Source: an uncultured Aquimarina sp. (GTDB lineage Bacteria > Bacteroidota > Bacteroidia > Flavobacteriales > Flavobacteriaceae). Taken from it: a stretch of DNA of 50,158 nt. The DNA lies in contig CANLCT010000032.1 in NCBI GenBank assembly GCA_947489195.1, forward strand, positions 1-50,158, written 5' to 3'. Within the stretch, counting starts at the first letter, position 1; each line of letters opens with the position of its first letter. Positions 8,056 through 17,533 of the stretch are shown piece after piece. The position numbers and the translations under genes are program-made. The notes below the pieces were generated by a model. It was not told the origin of the DNA and did no database searches. It was given only the letters and a program-made list of their open reading frames with translations.

Positions 8056-8685
8056 TTACAAATCTTGACTTTCTAAATAGGTCAAGGAATTTGGACCTTC
8101 ATTAAAAAGTAAATCTAAAATAGAAAGATTAGGAATAAATCCATGTTTACTTTCAAAAACTTGAATGTATTTATCAAAATTAGCACCAATAGATTTATCT
8201 TTTGGGTTAACTAGATACCTGTAATCAATAAGATTATCGGGAGTATGTAAGTCGAATACAGTAGTTTTTGTTTGTGGTAAAGTTAATTGTAGGCAATCAA
8301 AAATAAATTCAGCACATTTGTAATTAAAATCAAGTAAGAATTTGGCTTTTTTTTCAAAAAGAGGTGCTAGATCATCTTCGTAAAATTCAAAGTAAGGAGA
8401 AGTTCTGTATGCTGCTTCTAAGGATTTCCAATGAATTTTTAAGCTATTAAATTGGTGTTCAATTTCGATATCTTTATATAATCGTTTTTTACCTTTTATG
8501 CCAGAATGAAGTATAGGTAGATTTAAAAGTAATATTCCATTTGCTCCATAAATATAGGTACGGTTACGTAAAGTTTGTTTTTGATAATTATCACAATTCT
8601 CAAAAACAATACTTTTGGCTTTGGCTATAGCTACATATTGGGCAATAGAACCAAAATAACTAGGATGCGTAACTATTTGACTCAT
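8056..8685 (-). CDS. WbqC family protein
   Basis: The 209-residue soluble protein begins with the WbqC signature HPSYFGSIAQYVAIAKA and continues with NYQKQTLRNRTYIYGANG and LNLPI, as in WbqC-like proteins. Some members of this family lie in O-antigen or polysaccharide gene clusters, but the reaction is not established. Here it is the last gene of the parA-parB-DUF5683-dapB-lepB run, 26 nt after lepB, an arrangement common in Flavobacteriaceae. Confidence 0.85.
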   Translation of the reverse strand: MSQIVTHPSYFGSIAQYVAIAKAKSIVFENCDNYQKQTLRNRTYIYGANGILLLNLPILHSGIKGKKRLYKDIEIEHQFNSLKIHWKSLEAAYRTSPYFEFYEDDLAPLFEKKAKFLLDFNYKCAEFIFDCLQLTLPQTKTTVFDLHTPDNLIDYRYLVNPKDKSIGANFDKYIQVFESKHGFIPNLSILDLLFNEGPNSLTYLESQDL

Positions 8686-8711
8686 TTTAATTGATGCTCC
8701 TCCTTTTTATA

Positions 8712-10385
8712 TTATGCTTGTTTTTCTTTTCTTTTTTTTAAGAAGAAACTAATTCCAATATATCCTAAAATGAGTAATAAAACTAAATAGCGATATGAAA
8801 CTAATTTACCATCACCACCAACAGTAGTCATTATACGATCCCAGCGAATTTTATTAAAAAGTCCCTTGGCATTTGTATCCCAGCTCATAAATAAGAATAC
8901 AGGTTTGCCTACTACATGATTTTCAGGAACAAAGCCCCAATAGCGACTGTCTTCACTATTATGGCGATTATCTCCCATCATCCAATAGTAATCTTGCTTA
9001 AAGGTGTAAGATGAGGTTGGTGAATTGTTAATTAATACTTGAGATCCATTAAGGCTAACCTTATTATCAATTCCCATTTCTTCACCTTCATAAACTTCAA
9101 TAATGCGTTTGTAGAAAGCAATATTTTCGGGAGTTAAATTTACAGATTTTCCAGCTTCGGGGATATATATAGGCCCCATTTGGTCTTTGTTCCAATTTAA
9201 CTTTCCGTTGTTAGGGAAAATTTTAGATTCTTTTTCGCCTTTTGAAGCAATGATAGGTTCTACAGAAATAATGGCTGATTTTTTTTCTAAATTTTCTGCT
9301 TCGTCTTTCGTCATAGCAGAAATTATATATTCATTTCCAATATTTCTATATTTATTAAATCCTGATAATCTGGCTTTTTCGTAAGTAATTGGTATACCAG
9401 GTAATCGGTTGCCATTAGGTAAAACCATCCCTTTTGGGCTAATTACAGGATCGGTAATATCGTAGTTTTTATATAAAGATTTTAAATTGACAATATCATT
9501 GGGCTTTTTGGTAGTTACTTTATGACTATATTGAGGTTTTGCTTTTTCAGGTAAATCGAGGGGCTTACCGTCAATAAATACTTTACCATCAACAATAGTT
9601 AGGTTATCTCCAGGGATACCCACACAGCGTTTTACGTAATTACTTTTTTTGTCAATAGGTTTGGTAACTTTAATACCATTCTTAACAAAAAACTGAGTAA
9701 CGGTATCTACAGGCCAACTAAATACAACAATATCACTACGTTTAATTTTGGTAAAACCAGGTAATCTAAAATAAGGGATTTGAGGTTTTTTTAGATAAGA
9801 ACGTACCTTAAGTTTGGGTATGGTATCATGTACCATAGGGAAAGATACAGCAGTCATTGGCGTACGAGCACCGTAATGAAATTTACTTACAAATAAAAAA
9901 TCACCTACCAGCAATGTTTTTTCTAAGGATGAGGTGGGAATATTGTACGGTTGCATTACATAAGTGTGCACTATAGTGGCAGCTACTACAGCAAATAAAA
10001 TAGAGCTGATCCACTCACCGGCAGCAGTTTTAGGTGTTAAACTGCGGTCTTTAATATGCTCAACATCTAAAAAGTAGTTGACATAAAAAATATAAAAACC
10101 TAGGCTAATTACTACTAAAAAGGTGTCCTTACTAGTGTTTTGACCAAAACTACGTATGGTTTCTACCCAAAAAATAGGCAGCATAATCACATTTATAACA
10201 GGAATAAATAATAAAATAACCCAAGACCAATGGCGGTTTATTATTTTTGTAAGAATATATGCATTGTAAACAGGAACGGCAGCTTCCCAAGCTTTAAATC
10301 CTGCTTTAACGTATAACTTCCAAGTGGCTAAAAAATGAACAACCTGAATAATTAAAAAAAATACAAACCACTGTGTTAGTGTCAT
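8712..10385 (-). CDS. lepB: Signal peptidase I, long Bacteroidota form
   Basis: At 557 residues this is much longer than E. coli LepB (about 324), as is usual in Flavobacteriia. Several hydrophobic segments precede residue 145, and a C-terminal membrane helix (about 530-550) follows the catalytic domain. Box B is IPTSSLEKTLLVGDF with S153 as the nucleophile. Box D is YVKRCVGIPGD with K252 as the general base. Box E is MMGDNRHNSEDSRYWGFV. Between boxes D and E lies an insertion of over 150 residues containing two sections that start with a YxKR/FYKRI-like pattern. It removes signal peptides of exported proteins at the outer face of the inner membrane, which would include the large secreted proteins encoded to the right. 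Confidence 0.95.
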   Translation of the reverse strand: MTLTQWFVFFLIIQVVHFLATWKLYVKAGFKAWEAAVPVYNAYILTKIINRHWSWVILLFIPVINVIMLPIFWVETIRSFGQNTSKDTFLVVISLGFYIFYVNYFLDVEHIKDRSLTPKTAAGEWISSILFAVVAATIVHTYVMQPYNIPTSSLEKTLLVGDFLFVSKFHYGARTPMTAVSFPMVHDTIPKLKVRSYLKKPQIPYFRLPGFTKIKRSDIVVFSWPVDTVTQFFVKNGIKVTKPIDKKSNYVKRCVGIPGDNLTIVDGKVFIDGKPLDLPEKAKPQYSHKVTTKKPNDIVNLKSLYKNYDITDPVISPKGMVLPNGNRLPGIPITYEKARLSGFNKYRNIGNEYIISAMTKDEAENLEKKSAIISVEPIIASKGEKESKIFPNNGKLNWNKDQMGPIYIPEAGKSVNLTPENIAFYKRIIEVYEGEEMGIDNKVSLNGSQVLINNSPTSSYTFKQDYYWMMGDNRHNSEDSRYWGFVPENHVVGKPVFLFMSWDTNAKGLFNKIRWDRIMTTVGGDGKLVSYRYLVLLLILGYIGISFFLKKRKEKQA

Positions 10386-10448
10386 AATTATATGTTTTAT
10401 AAGTATACTAAAAAGTACTTATTGTTTTGTTGTAATATAATTTCAATA

Positions 10449-11150
10449 TTAAAGACCTAAAACGTCTTTCATACCAAAAATTCCTTTTTTATCTACTAAC
10501 CATTCAGATGCTACTACAGCACCTAAAGCAAAACCTTGTCGGTTGTAGGCTGTATGCTTAATTTCAATTTCGTCAACTTCAGAATGATAAGTAATACTAT
10601 GTGTTCCAGGAACATCACCTACGCGTTTTGCCGTAATGGTAACGTTGTTTTTGTCGCCTTCGTATAATTTCCAACCCTCAAAATCAGTATTTTCAATAAT
10701 TCCTTCGGCTAAAGTAATGGCAGTACCACTGGGAGCATCTAACTTTTTTGTGTGATGAATTTCTTCAGTGGTCACTCCGTAAGTTCCAAGCATGGGATTC
10801 ATTAATTGGGCTACTTTTTTATTTAATTCAAAAAATAAGTTAACTCCCAAACTAAAGTTTGAGGCGTAAATAAAACTGCCATTTTTTTCTGTACAAAGCT
10901 TTTTCATAGCCTCGTAGTTATCTAGCCAACCTGTGGTTCCAGAAACAACAGGAACACCTGCATTGAAACAGTTTGTTAAATTACCAACTGCAGCAGTAGG
11001 AATGCTAAAATCAATAGCAACATCGGCTATTGAAAGATCATATGAAGTAGTGCTTTCATCAACTTTAAGTACGATTTCATGACCTCTTTCTAAGGCAATT
11101 TTTTCAATTGCTTTTCCCATGCGGCCGTATCCAAGTAATGCTATTTTCAT
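10449..11150 (-). CDS. dapB: 4-hydroxy-tetrahydrodipicolinate reductase
   Basis: The 233-residue protein carries the N-terminal nucleotide-binding motif GYGRMGKAI, the SGTTGW motif, and the substrate and catalytic region EEIHHTKKLDAPSGTA, in which the HH pair and the K-x-D-A-P-S-G-T motif are diagnostic for DapB. It catalyses the NAD(P)H-dependent reduction step of the diaminopimelate/lysine pathway and so feeds peptidoglycan synthesis. It is slightly shorter than the E. coli enzyme (273), as in other Bacteroidota. It lies 63 nt upstream of lepB and 108 nt downstream of the DUF5683 gene. Confidence 0.96.
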   Translation of the reverse strand: MKIALLGYGRMGKAIEKIALERGHEIVLKVDESTTSYDLSIADVAIDFSIPTAAVGNLTNCFNAGVPVVSGTTGWLDNYEAMKKLCTEKNGSFIYASNFSLGVNLFFELNKKVAQLMNPMLGTYGVTTEEIHHTKKLDAPSGTAITLAEGIIENTDFEGWKLYEGDKNNVTITAKRVGDVPGTHSITYHSEVDEIEIKHTAYNRQGFALGAVVASEWLVDKKGIFGMKDVLGL

Positions 11151-11258
11151 TTTATTTTATTTCTGTTTAAGCTAAGGTGTTTTTTTGCTGTTTATTAATT
11201 TGTTTTAATCAAAAAAATAAATTTGTAGGCGAATATACAACTTCTTTATAGTATGGAC

Positions 11259-11897
11259 TTAAAAATTATAACGCAAAGCCATACCATAATTAGGCTGAGC
11301 TGTAGGAGTATCTAATTCAACTTTAGGGGTAAAACTTAAATTTTTATTTAGATTATATTGTTGTAAGTGAGCTGTTACGTTGGCGTCAACTATGTTTAAT
11401 ACATACAAACCTACCGAAATTAATATGGATAATTCTTGTTGTTTTCTAAATTGTCTTTGGGCTTCAATTAAGGCATTATTGCTTAATAACGGACGGTTGT
11501 TTTCTTGATCAAAAAAACGATCTGTGGTTATGCCTCGGAGTCGATTTTTGAAAATATCTCGAATTTCATCATGCCTGTTTTTATTCCATATAGCAATACC
11601 AATACCAGTCCCTAATGCTCCATAAACAATAGGTATTTTCCAATATTTACCAGTTAAAGCTTGTCCTAACCCAGGGAGTACTGCAGAGTAAAAAGCCGCC
11701 TTGGATGGGGCTAGGGCATCATAAGGTCTTATGTTTTTTTGCTGTCTAAGTTCTCTACGCTCTATTCGTGCCGCTTTTTTTTGGTTCTTTTTTATAGCAA
11801 CAGAATCTACGGATACGATGCTTAAGCTATCCTTTTCTTGCGCAAGCATATGAATAGAAAAAAATAAAAATAATAATATAAGCCCTTGTTTAGCCAC
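11259..11897 (-). CDS. DUF5683 family membrane protein
   Basis: The 212-residue protein has a cleavable signal peptide (hydrophobic LILLFLFFSIHMLAQ), a basic segment (about 35-60), and the DUF5683 signature DALAPSKAAFYSAVLPGLGQ followed by ALTGKYWKIPIVYGALGTG. Another hydrophobic segment comes near residue 155. This family is found beside parB and dapB in Bacteroidota; its role is not known. Its start overlaps the end of parB by 8 bases, so the two are translationally coupled. Envelope localisation is inferred from the signal peptide. Confidence 0.85.
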   Translation of the reverse strand: MAKQGLILLFLFFSIHMLAQEKDSLSIVSVDSVAIKKNQKKAARIERRELRQQKNIRPYDALAPSKAAFYSAVLPGLGQALTGKYWKIPIVYGALGTGIGIAIWNKNRHDEIRDIFKNRLRGITTDRFFDQENNRPLLSNNALIEAQRQFRKQQELSILISVGLYVLNIVDANVTAHLQQYNLNKNLSFTPKVELDTPTAQPNYGMALRYNF

Positions 11898-12789
11898 GCT
11901 TTAGTAACTTCAAAATACGATTAAAATCTTCTTTTGACGAGAAAGGAATAGATATTTTTCCTTTTCCATTACTACTGGCTTTAATGTCTATTTTAGCACC
12001 AAAAAATTCAGTAAACTCGTCTTGTGCTTCTGTTACAAATGAAGGGTTTTGTTTTGTTGCCTTTTTGCTAACAGAAGTACCTTTGTTTGTAAGACTGCGA
12101 ACAAGTTCTTCTGTTGCACGAACAGATAAAGAATCGCTAATTACCTTTTCGTAGGCGTTAATTTGAGTATCATGATCTTCAATATTAATTAAAGCTCGAC
12201 CATGGCCCATACTTAAAAACCCATCGCGAATTCCTGTTTGAATAATAGGGTCTAATTTTAATAAACGAAGATAATTGGTTATTGTAGAGCGTTTTTTACC
12301 CACGCGCTCACTCATTTGTTCTTGAGTTAAGTTGATTTCATCAATTAAACGTTGGTACGATAAGGCTACTTCAATGGGATCTAAATCCTGACGTTGAATA
12401 TTTTCAACCAGCGCCATAGCTAAAGATTCGCTATCATCGGCAATACGAATATAAGCAGGGATGGCTGTTAGGCCTAATTTTTTACTAGCACGATAGCGGC
12501 GTTCCCCACTAACCAATTGGTAGGAATTAAAACCAAGTTTACGAACAGTAATAGGCTGTATTAAGCCTAATTCTTTAATAGAGCTAGCTAATTCATTTAA
12601 GGCTTCTTCATTAAAACTAGTTCGTGGCTGAAAAGGGTTAACCTCAATAGAGTCTAAATCTAATTCAACGATACTCCCTACTAACTGATCTGCATTTTTA
12701 TCATTGGCTGATTTAATGTCATTTTCAGGGTCTTTGAGTAGGGCAGATAATCCACGTCCTAGCGCTTGCTTTTTAGTTGCTTTCGCCAT
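11890..12789 (-). CDS. parB: Chromosome partitioning protein ParB
   Basis: The 299-residue protein has the chromosomal ParB/Spo0J layout. An N-terminal LGRGLSALL motif contacts ParA. The CTP-binding ParB/Srx domain includes NPFQPR, SGERRYRAS and ENIQRQDLDP. A helix-turn-helix that recognises parS follows (RVGKKRSTITNYLRLL), and a C-terminal dimerisation region ends in FSSKEDFNRILKLLKRG. It loads onto parS and moves the origin region with ParA. No parS-like CACGTG palindrome was seen in this window. It starts 15 nt after parA. Confidence 0.96.
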   Translation of the reverse strand: MAKATKKQALGRGLSALLKDPENDIKSANDKNADQLVGSIVELDLDSIEVNPFQPRTSFNEEALNELASSIKELGLIQPITVRKLGFNSYQLVSGERRYRASKKLGLTAIPAYIRIADDSESLAMALVENIQRQDLDPIEVALSYQRLIDEINLTQEQMSERVGKKRSTITNYLRLLKLDPIIQTGIRDGFLSMGHGRALINIEDHDTQINAYEKVISDSLSVRATEELVRSLTNKGTSVSKKATKQNPSFVTEAQDEFTEFFGAKIDIKASSNGKGKISIPFSSKEDFNRILKLLKRG

Positions 12790-12804
12790 AAATAGCTATT
12801 TATT

Positions 12805-13569
12805 CTATTTGTTTTTTTCAATAATTTCATTGGCTAAACTTAAATAGTTAGCCGCTCCTTTGCTTGAGGCATCATAGTTAATGATACTTTCGCCATAACT
12901 TGGAGCTTCACTTAAACGTACATTTCTTTGAATAATGGTTTTAAAAACCATTTCATTAAAGTGTTTTTGTACTTCTTCAACTACTTGATTAGATAAGCGT
13001 AAGCGTGCATCGTACATGGTAAGTAGTAAGCCTTCAATATCTAAATTTTTATTGTGAATTTTTTGAACACTTTTAATAGTATTCAATAATTTACCTAAAC
13101 CTTCTAACGCAAAATACTCGCATTGTATAGGAATAGCTACTGAATTGGCAGCAGTTAATGCATTTAGGGTTAATAAACCTAATGAAGGGGCACAGTCAAT
13201 TAAAATATAATCATATTGATCAATTATTGGAACTACTGCCTTTTTAAGCATGTATTCGCGTTGATCTTTATCTACTAATTCAATTTCAATAGCCACCAAA
13301 TCAATGTGTGCAGGAACCAAATCTACATTAGGTGCACTAGTTTTGATAATACTATCTTTTATATTCGAAGTATGTTCAAGTAATTGATAAGTACCTATTT
13401 CAACACTTTCTACATCAATTCCTAATCCGGAGGTAGCATTAGCTTGTGGATCGGCATCAATTAACAATACTTTTTTTTCAAGTACACCAAGTGATGCAGC
13501 TAAATTAACTGAAGTTGTAGTTTTACCTACGCCTCCTTTTTGATTAGCTATAGCTATAATTTTTCCCAT
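12805..13569 (-). CDS. parA: Chromosome partitioning ATPase ParA (Soj)
   Basis: The 254-residue P-loop ATPase has the deviant Walker A motif KGGVGKTTTSVNLA, Walker A' LLIDADPQANAT, and Walker B ILIDCAPSLGLL. There is no N-terminal DNA-binding extension, so it belongs to the chromosomal Soj/ParA type rather than plasmid type Ia. It forms ATP-dependent dimers on the nucleoid that pull ParB-parS complexes. It is the first gene of the parA-parB-DUF5683-dapB-lepB-wbqC series. Confidence 0.97.
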   Translation of the reverse strand: MGKIIAIANQKGGVGKTTTSVNLAASLGVLEKKVLLIDADPQANATSGLGIDVESVEIGTYQLLEHTSNIKDSIIKTSAPNVDLVPAHIDLVAIEIELVDKDQREYMLKKAVVPIIDQYDYILIDCAPSLGLLTLNALTAANSVAIPIQCEYFALEGLGKLLNTIKSVQKIHNKNLDIEGLLLTMYDARLRLSNQVVEEVQKHFNEMVFKTIIQRNVRLSEAPSYGESIINYDASSKGAANYLSLANEIIEKNK

Positions 13570-13649
13570 GCGGTTAAATTTGGTTAGGAGTGTAAAAATA
13601 CAACTTTAAAGCTGTATAAAAAACCAACTTATTAACAGTTTTTTAAATA

Positions 13650-13735
13650 AGAAGTGAGATTTTAGATGGTAGAAAAATTTAAACAGAATTTACTATAACA
13701 TTCTATTTTTAATCTAGAAAAAAAATCTCACTTTT
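13650..13735. repeat. Long-loop perfect inverted repeat between yebC and parA
   Basis: A 12-bp perfect inverted repeat (AAGTGAGATTTT at 13652-13663, AAAATCTCACTT at 13722-13733), extended by a G-T wobble and an A-T pair, encloses a 58-nt AT-rich loop. It begins about 10 nt downstream of the yebC stop and ends about 80 nt before parA. It may terminate yebC transcription or form a 5' leader structure for the parA operon. The loop is longer than in ordinary terminators. Confidence 0.55.
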
Positions 13736-13745
13736 AAAATCTAAT

Positions 13746-14462
13746 TTAAGAAGCCTCCACCATGGAGTGATATACGTTTTGTACATCATCGTCTTCTTCT
13801 AATTTTTCAAGTAATTTTTCTACATCGGCTAACTCGTCACCACTTAATTCTTTAGTTACTTGAGGTATACGTTCAAATCCTGAAGATAAGATTTCAATAT
13901 TTCTGTTTTCTAATTCTTTTTGGATAGCACCAAAGCTTCCAAATGGAGCGTAAATTAAAATTCCATCTTCGTCTTCAAAAATTTCTTCGGCACCAAAATC
14001 AATGAATTCTAATTCTAATTCTTCCACATCAATTCCTTCAGCATTTATGCGAAAATTACAGGTATGGTCAAACATGAATTCAACAGATCCAGAAGTACCT
14101 AAATTTCCATTACACTTGTTAAAAGCAGCTCTTACATTAGCAACAGTTCTATTATTATTATCCGTTGCTGTTTCAACAAGTATAGCAATTCCATGGGGAG
14201 CATAGCCCTCAAAAAGCACTTCTTTATAATCACCTTGATCTTTATCCGACGCTTTTTTAATGGCACGTTCTACATTATCTTTAGGCATATTAGCAGCCTT
14301 AGCATTTTGAATAACAGCACGCAGACGAGAGTTGGAAGCTGGATCAGGACCTCCTTCTTTAACAGCCATTACGATATCTTTACCAATACGTGTAAACGTT
14401 TTTGCCATTGCTGACCAACGTTTCATTTTTCGTGCTTTACGAAACTCAAAAGCTCTTCCCAT
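13746..14462 (-). CDS. YebC/PmpR family regulatory protein
   Basis: The 238-residue protein matches the YebC family in full length. The N-terminus MGRAFEFRKARKMKRW and then FTRIGKDIVMAVKEGGPDP, AKAANMPKDNVERAIKKA and the YEGYAPHG-like FEGYAPHGIAILVE are all typical. Members are described as DNA-binding transcriptional regulators or as ribosome-associated factors that relieve stalling. It is transcribed alone on the minus strand, upstream of parA, with a long inverted repeat after its stop. Confidence 0.95.
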   Translation of the reverse strand: MGRAFEFRKARKMKRWSAMAKTFTRIGKDIVMAVKEGGPDPASNSRLRAVIQNAKAANMPKDNVERAIKKASDKDQGDYKEVLFEGYAPHGIAILVETATDNNNRTVANVRAAFNKCNGNLGTSGSVEFMFDHTCNFRINAEGIDVEELELEFIDFGAEEIFEDEDGILIYAPFGSFGAIQKELENRNIEILSSGFERIPQVTKELSGDELADVEKLLEKLEEDDDVQNVYHSMVEAS

Positions 14463-14491
14463 TTTATAAATGATTTAATTATATGCGGACG

Positions 14492-14521
14492 TAAAAATAT
14501 TAAATTAAGATTATATACAAA
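14492..14521 (-). promoter_or_regulatory. Candidate Bacteroidota promoter for yebC
   Basis: On the minus strand, a TTTG -33 element (plus-strand 14518-14521) is followed after 18 bases by TATTTTTA (14492-14499), one mismatch from TAnnTTTG. The pair lies about 30 nt upstream of the yebC ATG, matching the spacing expected for Bacteroidota primary sigma promoters. Judged by eye only. Confidence 0.35.
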
Positions 14522-14709
14522 GAAGCATCGTTTTTTTTTAAACATAACAATGAAAATTATTGCAATCGAATAAAAGTTACTTGTTTTAAGGGGGTATCCG
14601 CTAACTATTAGCTGAAATATTTTTTAGATATAAAAAAAAGAAGTATTTTCATTTGTAAATATCTGAATTACAGGTAATTGTGTGTTTTAGATTGATTTTA
14701 AAATTGTAT

Positions 14710-17010
14710 ATGGTAAAAAAACAAGCTTTTAATAGTCTAGGAAAATCTTCGCCAGAAGAGTTGTTTGTCGATATTGGTTTGACAATAATTTGCGTTGATG
14801 AAAGCTGTGTAATTCATTTTATTTCGGGCGACTATAAGCGGTATTGTAAAGTGGAAAAAGAATTGATTACTAATTTAGTAGGCACTTTATTACCAGAAAT
14901 TGAAATTCAATTATTAAAATGTTTCGAACAAATTAAGCATTCGGATGCCAATACACTTAGAACAAATATTTATGACATTGATGATCGTAAATGTATTCTA
15001 GTAGAAATTAGAAAAACGCTGAAATTTCAAGATGGAAAAAGATTATATGTAGTAAAGTTGCAAAATGAAGTGATCTCAACATTGTATGATATCAACTATG
15101 ATAAACGATTAGATATTGCTTTAGATGAATGTACATCGATAAAAATACAACGAAATTTACCAATAAAAGATGATTTATACAGGCGTAAAAATAAATTTAA
15201 AGCCTTTGCAGATAATGCAGGAGTAGGCTGGATTTTTTTAGATTTAAAATTAAATATTCTTAGTTGTGCTTCAGAGATTAGTCATTTTTTTGGAGTAGAG
15301 TTTGAAAACTCTAGTAACATGATCAAAAAATTTTCTGAAGCTATTGTTGGTCATGATATCGAAAGTTTGTGTAAACAAGTGTTAAACACAGAAGAGCTTT
15401 GCGTAGTTGAAGTCCAAAATAATTATGGAATTTGGTTTAGTGCCACCATACAATTGGACAAGGATGATTTAGGTCAACCTATGGGCTTGCTTTTAAGTTT
15501 TTTTAATATTCACGAATATAAAGTTCAGTTAATAGAAAGGAAAAAAATAAACGATTTTTTTGGAAAATTAGTTAAAACTAATCCTGCTGTAATTATGACA
15601 TATGATATTAAAAAACAACAGTTTTCATATGTAAGTTCCAATATAGCTCGATTTGCTGGCTATAATGAAAAAAAGGATGTTGTGTTCAATAATGAATTCT
15701 TTAAAAGTATTATTTATCCAGAAGATGTCTCTCTGTTGAATACGCATTATTTAGATGTGGCTAAAAAAAAATTAACAATTCCGCAACAAATAGAATACCG
15801 TATTATAGATAAGGTAACCAAAAAGCCTATATGGTTATTGGCTACAAGTAGTATTTATCAACAAAATACCGAAGGAGAGGTGCTAACAATTATAACTTCG
15901 ACTCAAAATATAAATGACACAAAAAATATAAAACAAGAATTAGCTGTTTTTACGAAAAGAGTTCAAGCAGCCTTTAAATGTAGTAAATCTGCCATATGGG
16001 AATGGTCTAATGATAAAAAAAATAAAGCATGGTGGTCTGAAGAGTTATGCGATTTAACAGGGTGGAGTACTGTCGAAATAGGAAATTCTTTCAGAAAATT
16101 GTTAGGATTTATACATGAAAACGATCGAATATTATTTATAAAAAGTTTAAGATCACTTTCTAATAAAAATAAGCATTATGAAAAAGATATAAGAATTAAA
16201 ACAAGAGATAATCAGTTTAAATGGTTTAAAATAAGTGCAAAAATAAATGAAGGTGAAGTTCATAAGCAAAAAAAAGTGATAGGAACATTAACCTATATTC
16301 ATGAAAAAAAAGAGGCCGATAATAAATTAAAGAAATTAAACGAAGAGTTAGAACGTTTTGCCTATTTGGCAAGCCACGATCTAAAAGAACCTTTAAATAC
16401 AATTAACAGTTTTGTTGATTTATTTAAAGAGGAATTTTTTGATAATTTGGAAGCCGATGCTCAACAGTATATTCAGTTTATAGAAGGAGCCACCATTCGA
16501 ATGGGAAGTTTAATAAAAGATTTATTGGCTTATTCGCAATTGGAATATACATTTTTGAAGCAAGTAAAAAATGATTTGAATTTAGTAGTAACTGATGTTT
16601 TAAAAGATTTGAAAGGTGCTATCGAAGCTTCGGAAGCAATGATTTTTGTGTCCGAATTACCCAAAAAGGTTATTTGCGACCAGACGCAAATACGACAACT
16701 TTTTCAAAATTTGATTATTAATAGCATTAAATACCAATATAAAAGTAATGTGCCTAAAATAAAGATTGGGGTTACTGAAAAGAAAGAATTTTATGAGTTT
16801 TTTATAGCAGATAATGGGATTGGGATAGATAAAAAACACCATAAGCGGATATTTGAAGTGTTTAAAAGATTGCACATGCCCGAAGAGTATGAAGGCAATG
16901 GCATAGGCTTAGCAAATTGTAATAGAATTATTAATAATCATCATGGTGCTATTTGGTTAACATCGGAACCAAATAGCGGGACAACTTTTTATTTCACGTT
17001 ACCAAAGTAG
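14710..17010 (+). CDS. Soluble multi-PAS sensor histidine kinase
   Basis: The start is set at the ATG at 14710 (766 residues); an in-frame GTG 30 bases upstream is possible. An N-terminal PAS-like region (about 15-125) is followed by three PAS domains (about 160-270, 285-405 and 415-535), the last with the AIWEWSNDKKNKAWWS type start. The HisKA dimerisation domain has the phospho-acceptor in LASHDLKEPL (H556), and the HATPase domain has an N box (NLIINSIKYQY, near 667), DNGIGID (near 701) and GNGIGLANC. No membrane helix or signal peptide is visible, so it should sense an internal cue. The HisKA sequence (ERFAYLASHDLKEPLNT) is of the phytochrome-kinase type, but no chromophore GAF domain is present. 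A response regulator follows 17 nt downstream. Confidence 0.93.
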   Translation: MVKKQAFNSLGKSSPEELFVDIGLTIICVDESCVIHFISGDYKRYCKVEKELITNLVGTLLPEIEIQLLKCFEQIKHSDANTLRTNIYDIDDRKCILVEIRKTLKFQDGKRLYVVKLQNEVISTLYDINYDKRLDIALDECTSIKIQRNLPIKDDLYRRKNKFKAFADNAGVGWIFLDLKLNILSCASEISHFFGVEFENSSNMIKKFSEAIVGHDIESLCKQVLNTEELCVVEVQNNYGIWFSATIQLDKDDLGQPMGLLLSFFNIHEYKVQLIERKKINDFFGKLVKTNPAVIMTYDIKKQQFSYVSSNIARFAGYNEKKDVVFNNEFFKSIIYPEDVSLLNTHYLDVAKKKLTIPQQIEYRIIDKVTKKPIWLLATSSIYQQNTEGEVLTIITSTQNINDTKNIKQELAVFTKRVQAAFKCSKSAIWEWSNDKKNKAWWSEELCDLTGWSTVEIGNSFRKLLGFIHENDRILFIKSLRSLSNKNKHYEKDIRIKTRDNQFKWFKISAKINEGEVHKQKKVIGTLTYIHEKKEADNKLKKLNEELERFAYLASHDLKEPLNTINSFVDLFKEEFFDNLEADAQQYIQFIEGATIRMGSLIKDLLAYSQLEYTFLKQVKNDLNLVVTDVLKDLKGAIEASEAMIFVSELPKKVICDQTQIRQLFQNLIINSIKYQYKSNVPKIKIGVTEKKEFYEFFIADNGIGIDKKHHKRIFEVFKRLHMPEEYEGNGIGLANCNRIINNHHGAIWLTSEPNSGTTFYFTLPK

Positions 17011-17027
17011 AATTTAAAATAAATATT

Positions 17028-17447
17028 ATGGAACAGATGGATTGTGTGCTCTTGGTTGATGACAGTATTACAGCCAATTTTTACAATAAAAAAATTTTAA
17101 ACACCTGTCATGTTACTAAAGAGATTGTTGAAGTTCATAACGGAGAAGAGGCCTTGCATTTTTTGAAAGCTTGCGAAATACAAAATAAAAAGAAACCCAA
17201 TGTAATTTTTTTAGATATAAATATGCCAGTAATGGATGGTTTTGAATTTTTGGAAGAGTACATGAAATTTTCAGATCAATTTAGAGCGGATATTTTAATA
17301 AGTCTATTAACCACTTCAAACTGGAAAAATGATATGGATAAGGCTAAAGAAAAATGTGATTTGATTTTCGATTATATAGAAAAACCTTTAGCAAAAAAAG
17401 ATGTACAGCATGTGTATGAATTTTATAAAAATAAAATACAACATTAA
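17028..17447 (+). CDS. Single-domain response regulator
   Basis: The 139-residue protein is a stand-alone receiver domain. The acidic pair is D11/D12 (LLVDDS), the phospho-acceptor is D63 in FLDINMPVMDGF, the conserved Thr/Ser lies in LLTTSNW, and the conserved lysine in YIEKPLA. There is no output domain, as in CheY or the phytochrome-partner Rcp1 type, so it must act by protein contact or by passing on phosphate. It lies 17 nt after the PAS kinase and is its most likely partner. It converges on the BLUF gene. Confidence 0.93.
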   Translation: MEQMDCVLLVDDSITANFYNKKILNTCHVTKEIVEVHNGEEALHFLKACEIQNKKKPNVIFLDINMPVMDGFEFLEEYMKFSDQFRADILISLLTTSNWKNDMDKAKEKCDLIFDYIEKPLAKKDVQHVYEFYKNKIQH

Positions 17448-17533
17448 CCCGTTTTATGCATTAGTTTAGGTACGCATATTTTTAAATTGCTTATTTGGTG
17501 ACTCTAGAAGTTGCTTATATCTTGGTCGAACAA

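Noticed and set aside
12805..13569. Plasmid-type partition system
   Set aside because: ParA lacks the N-terminal extension of plasmid type Ia proteins, ParB is of the chromosomal type, and the genes are embedded with dapB and lepB. This is the chromosomal system.
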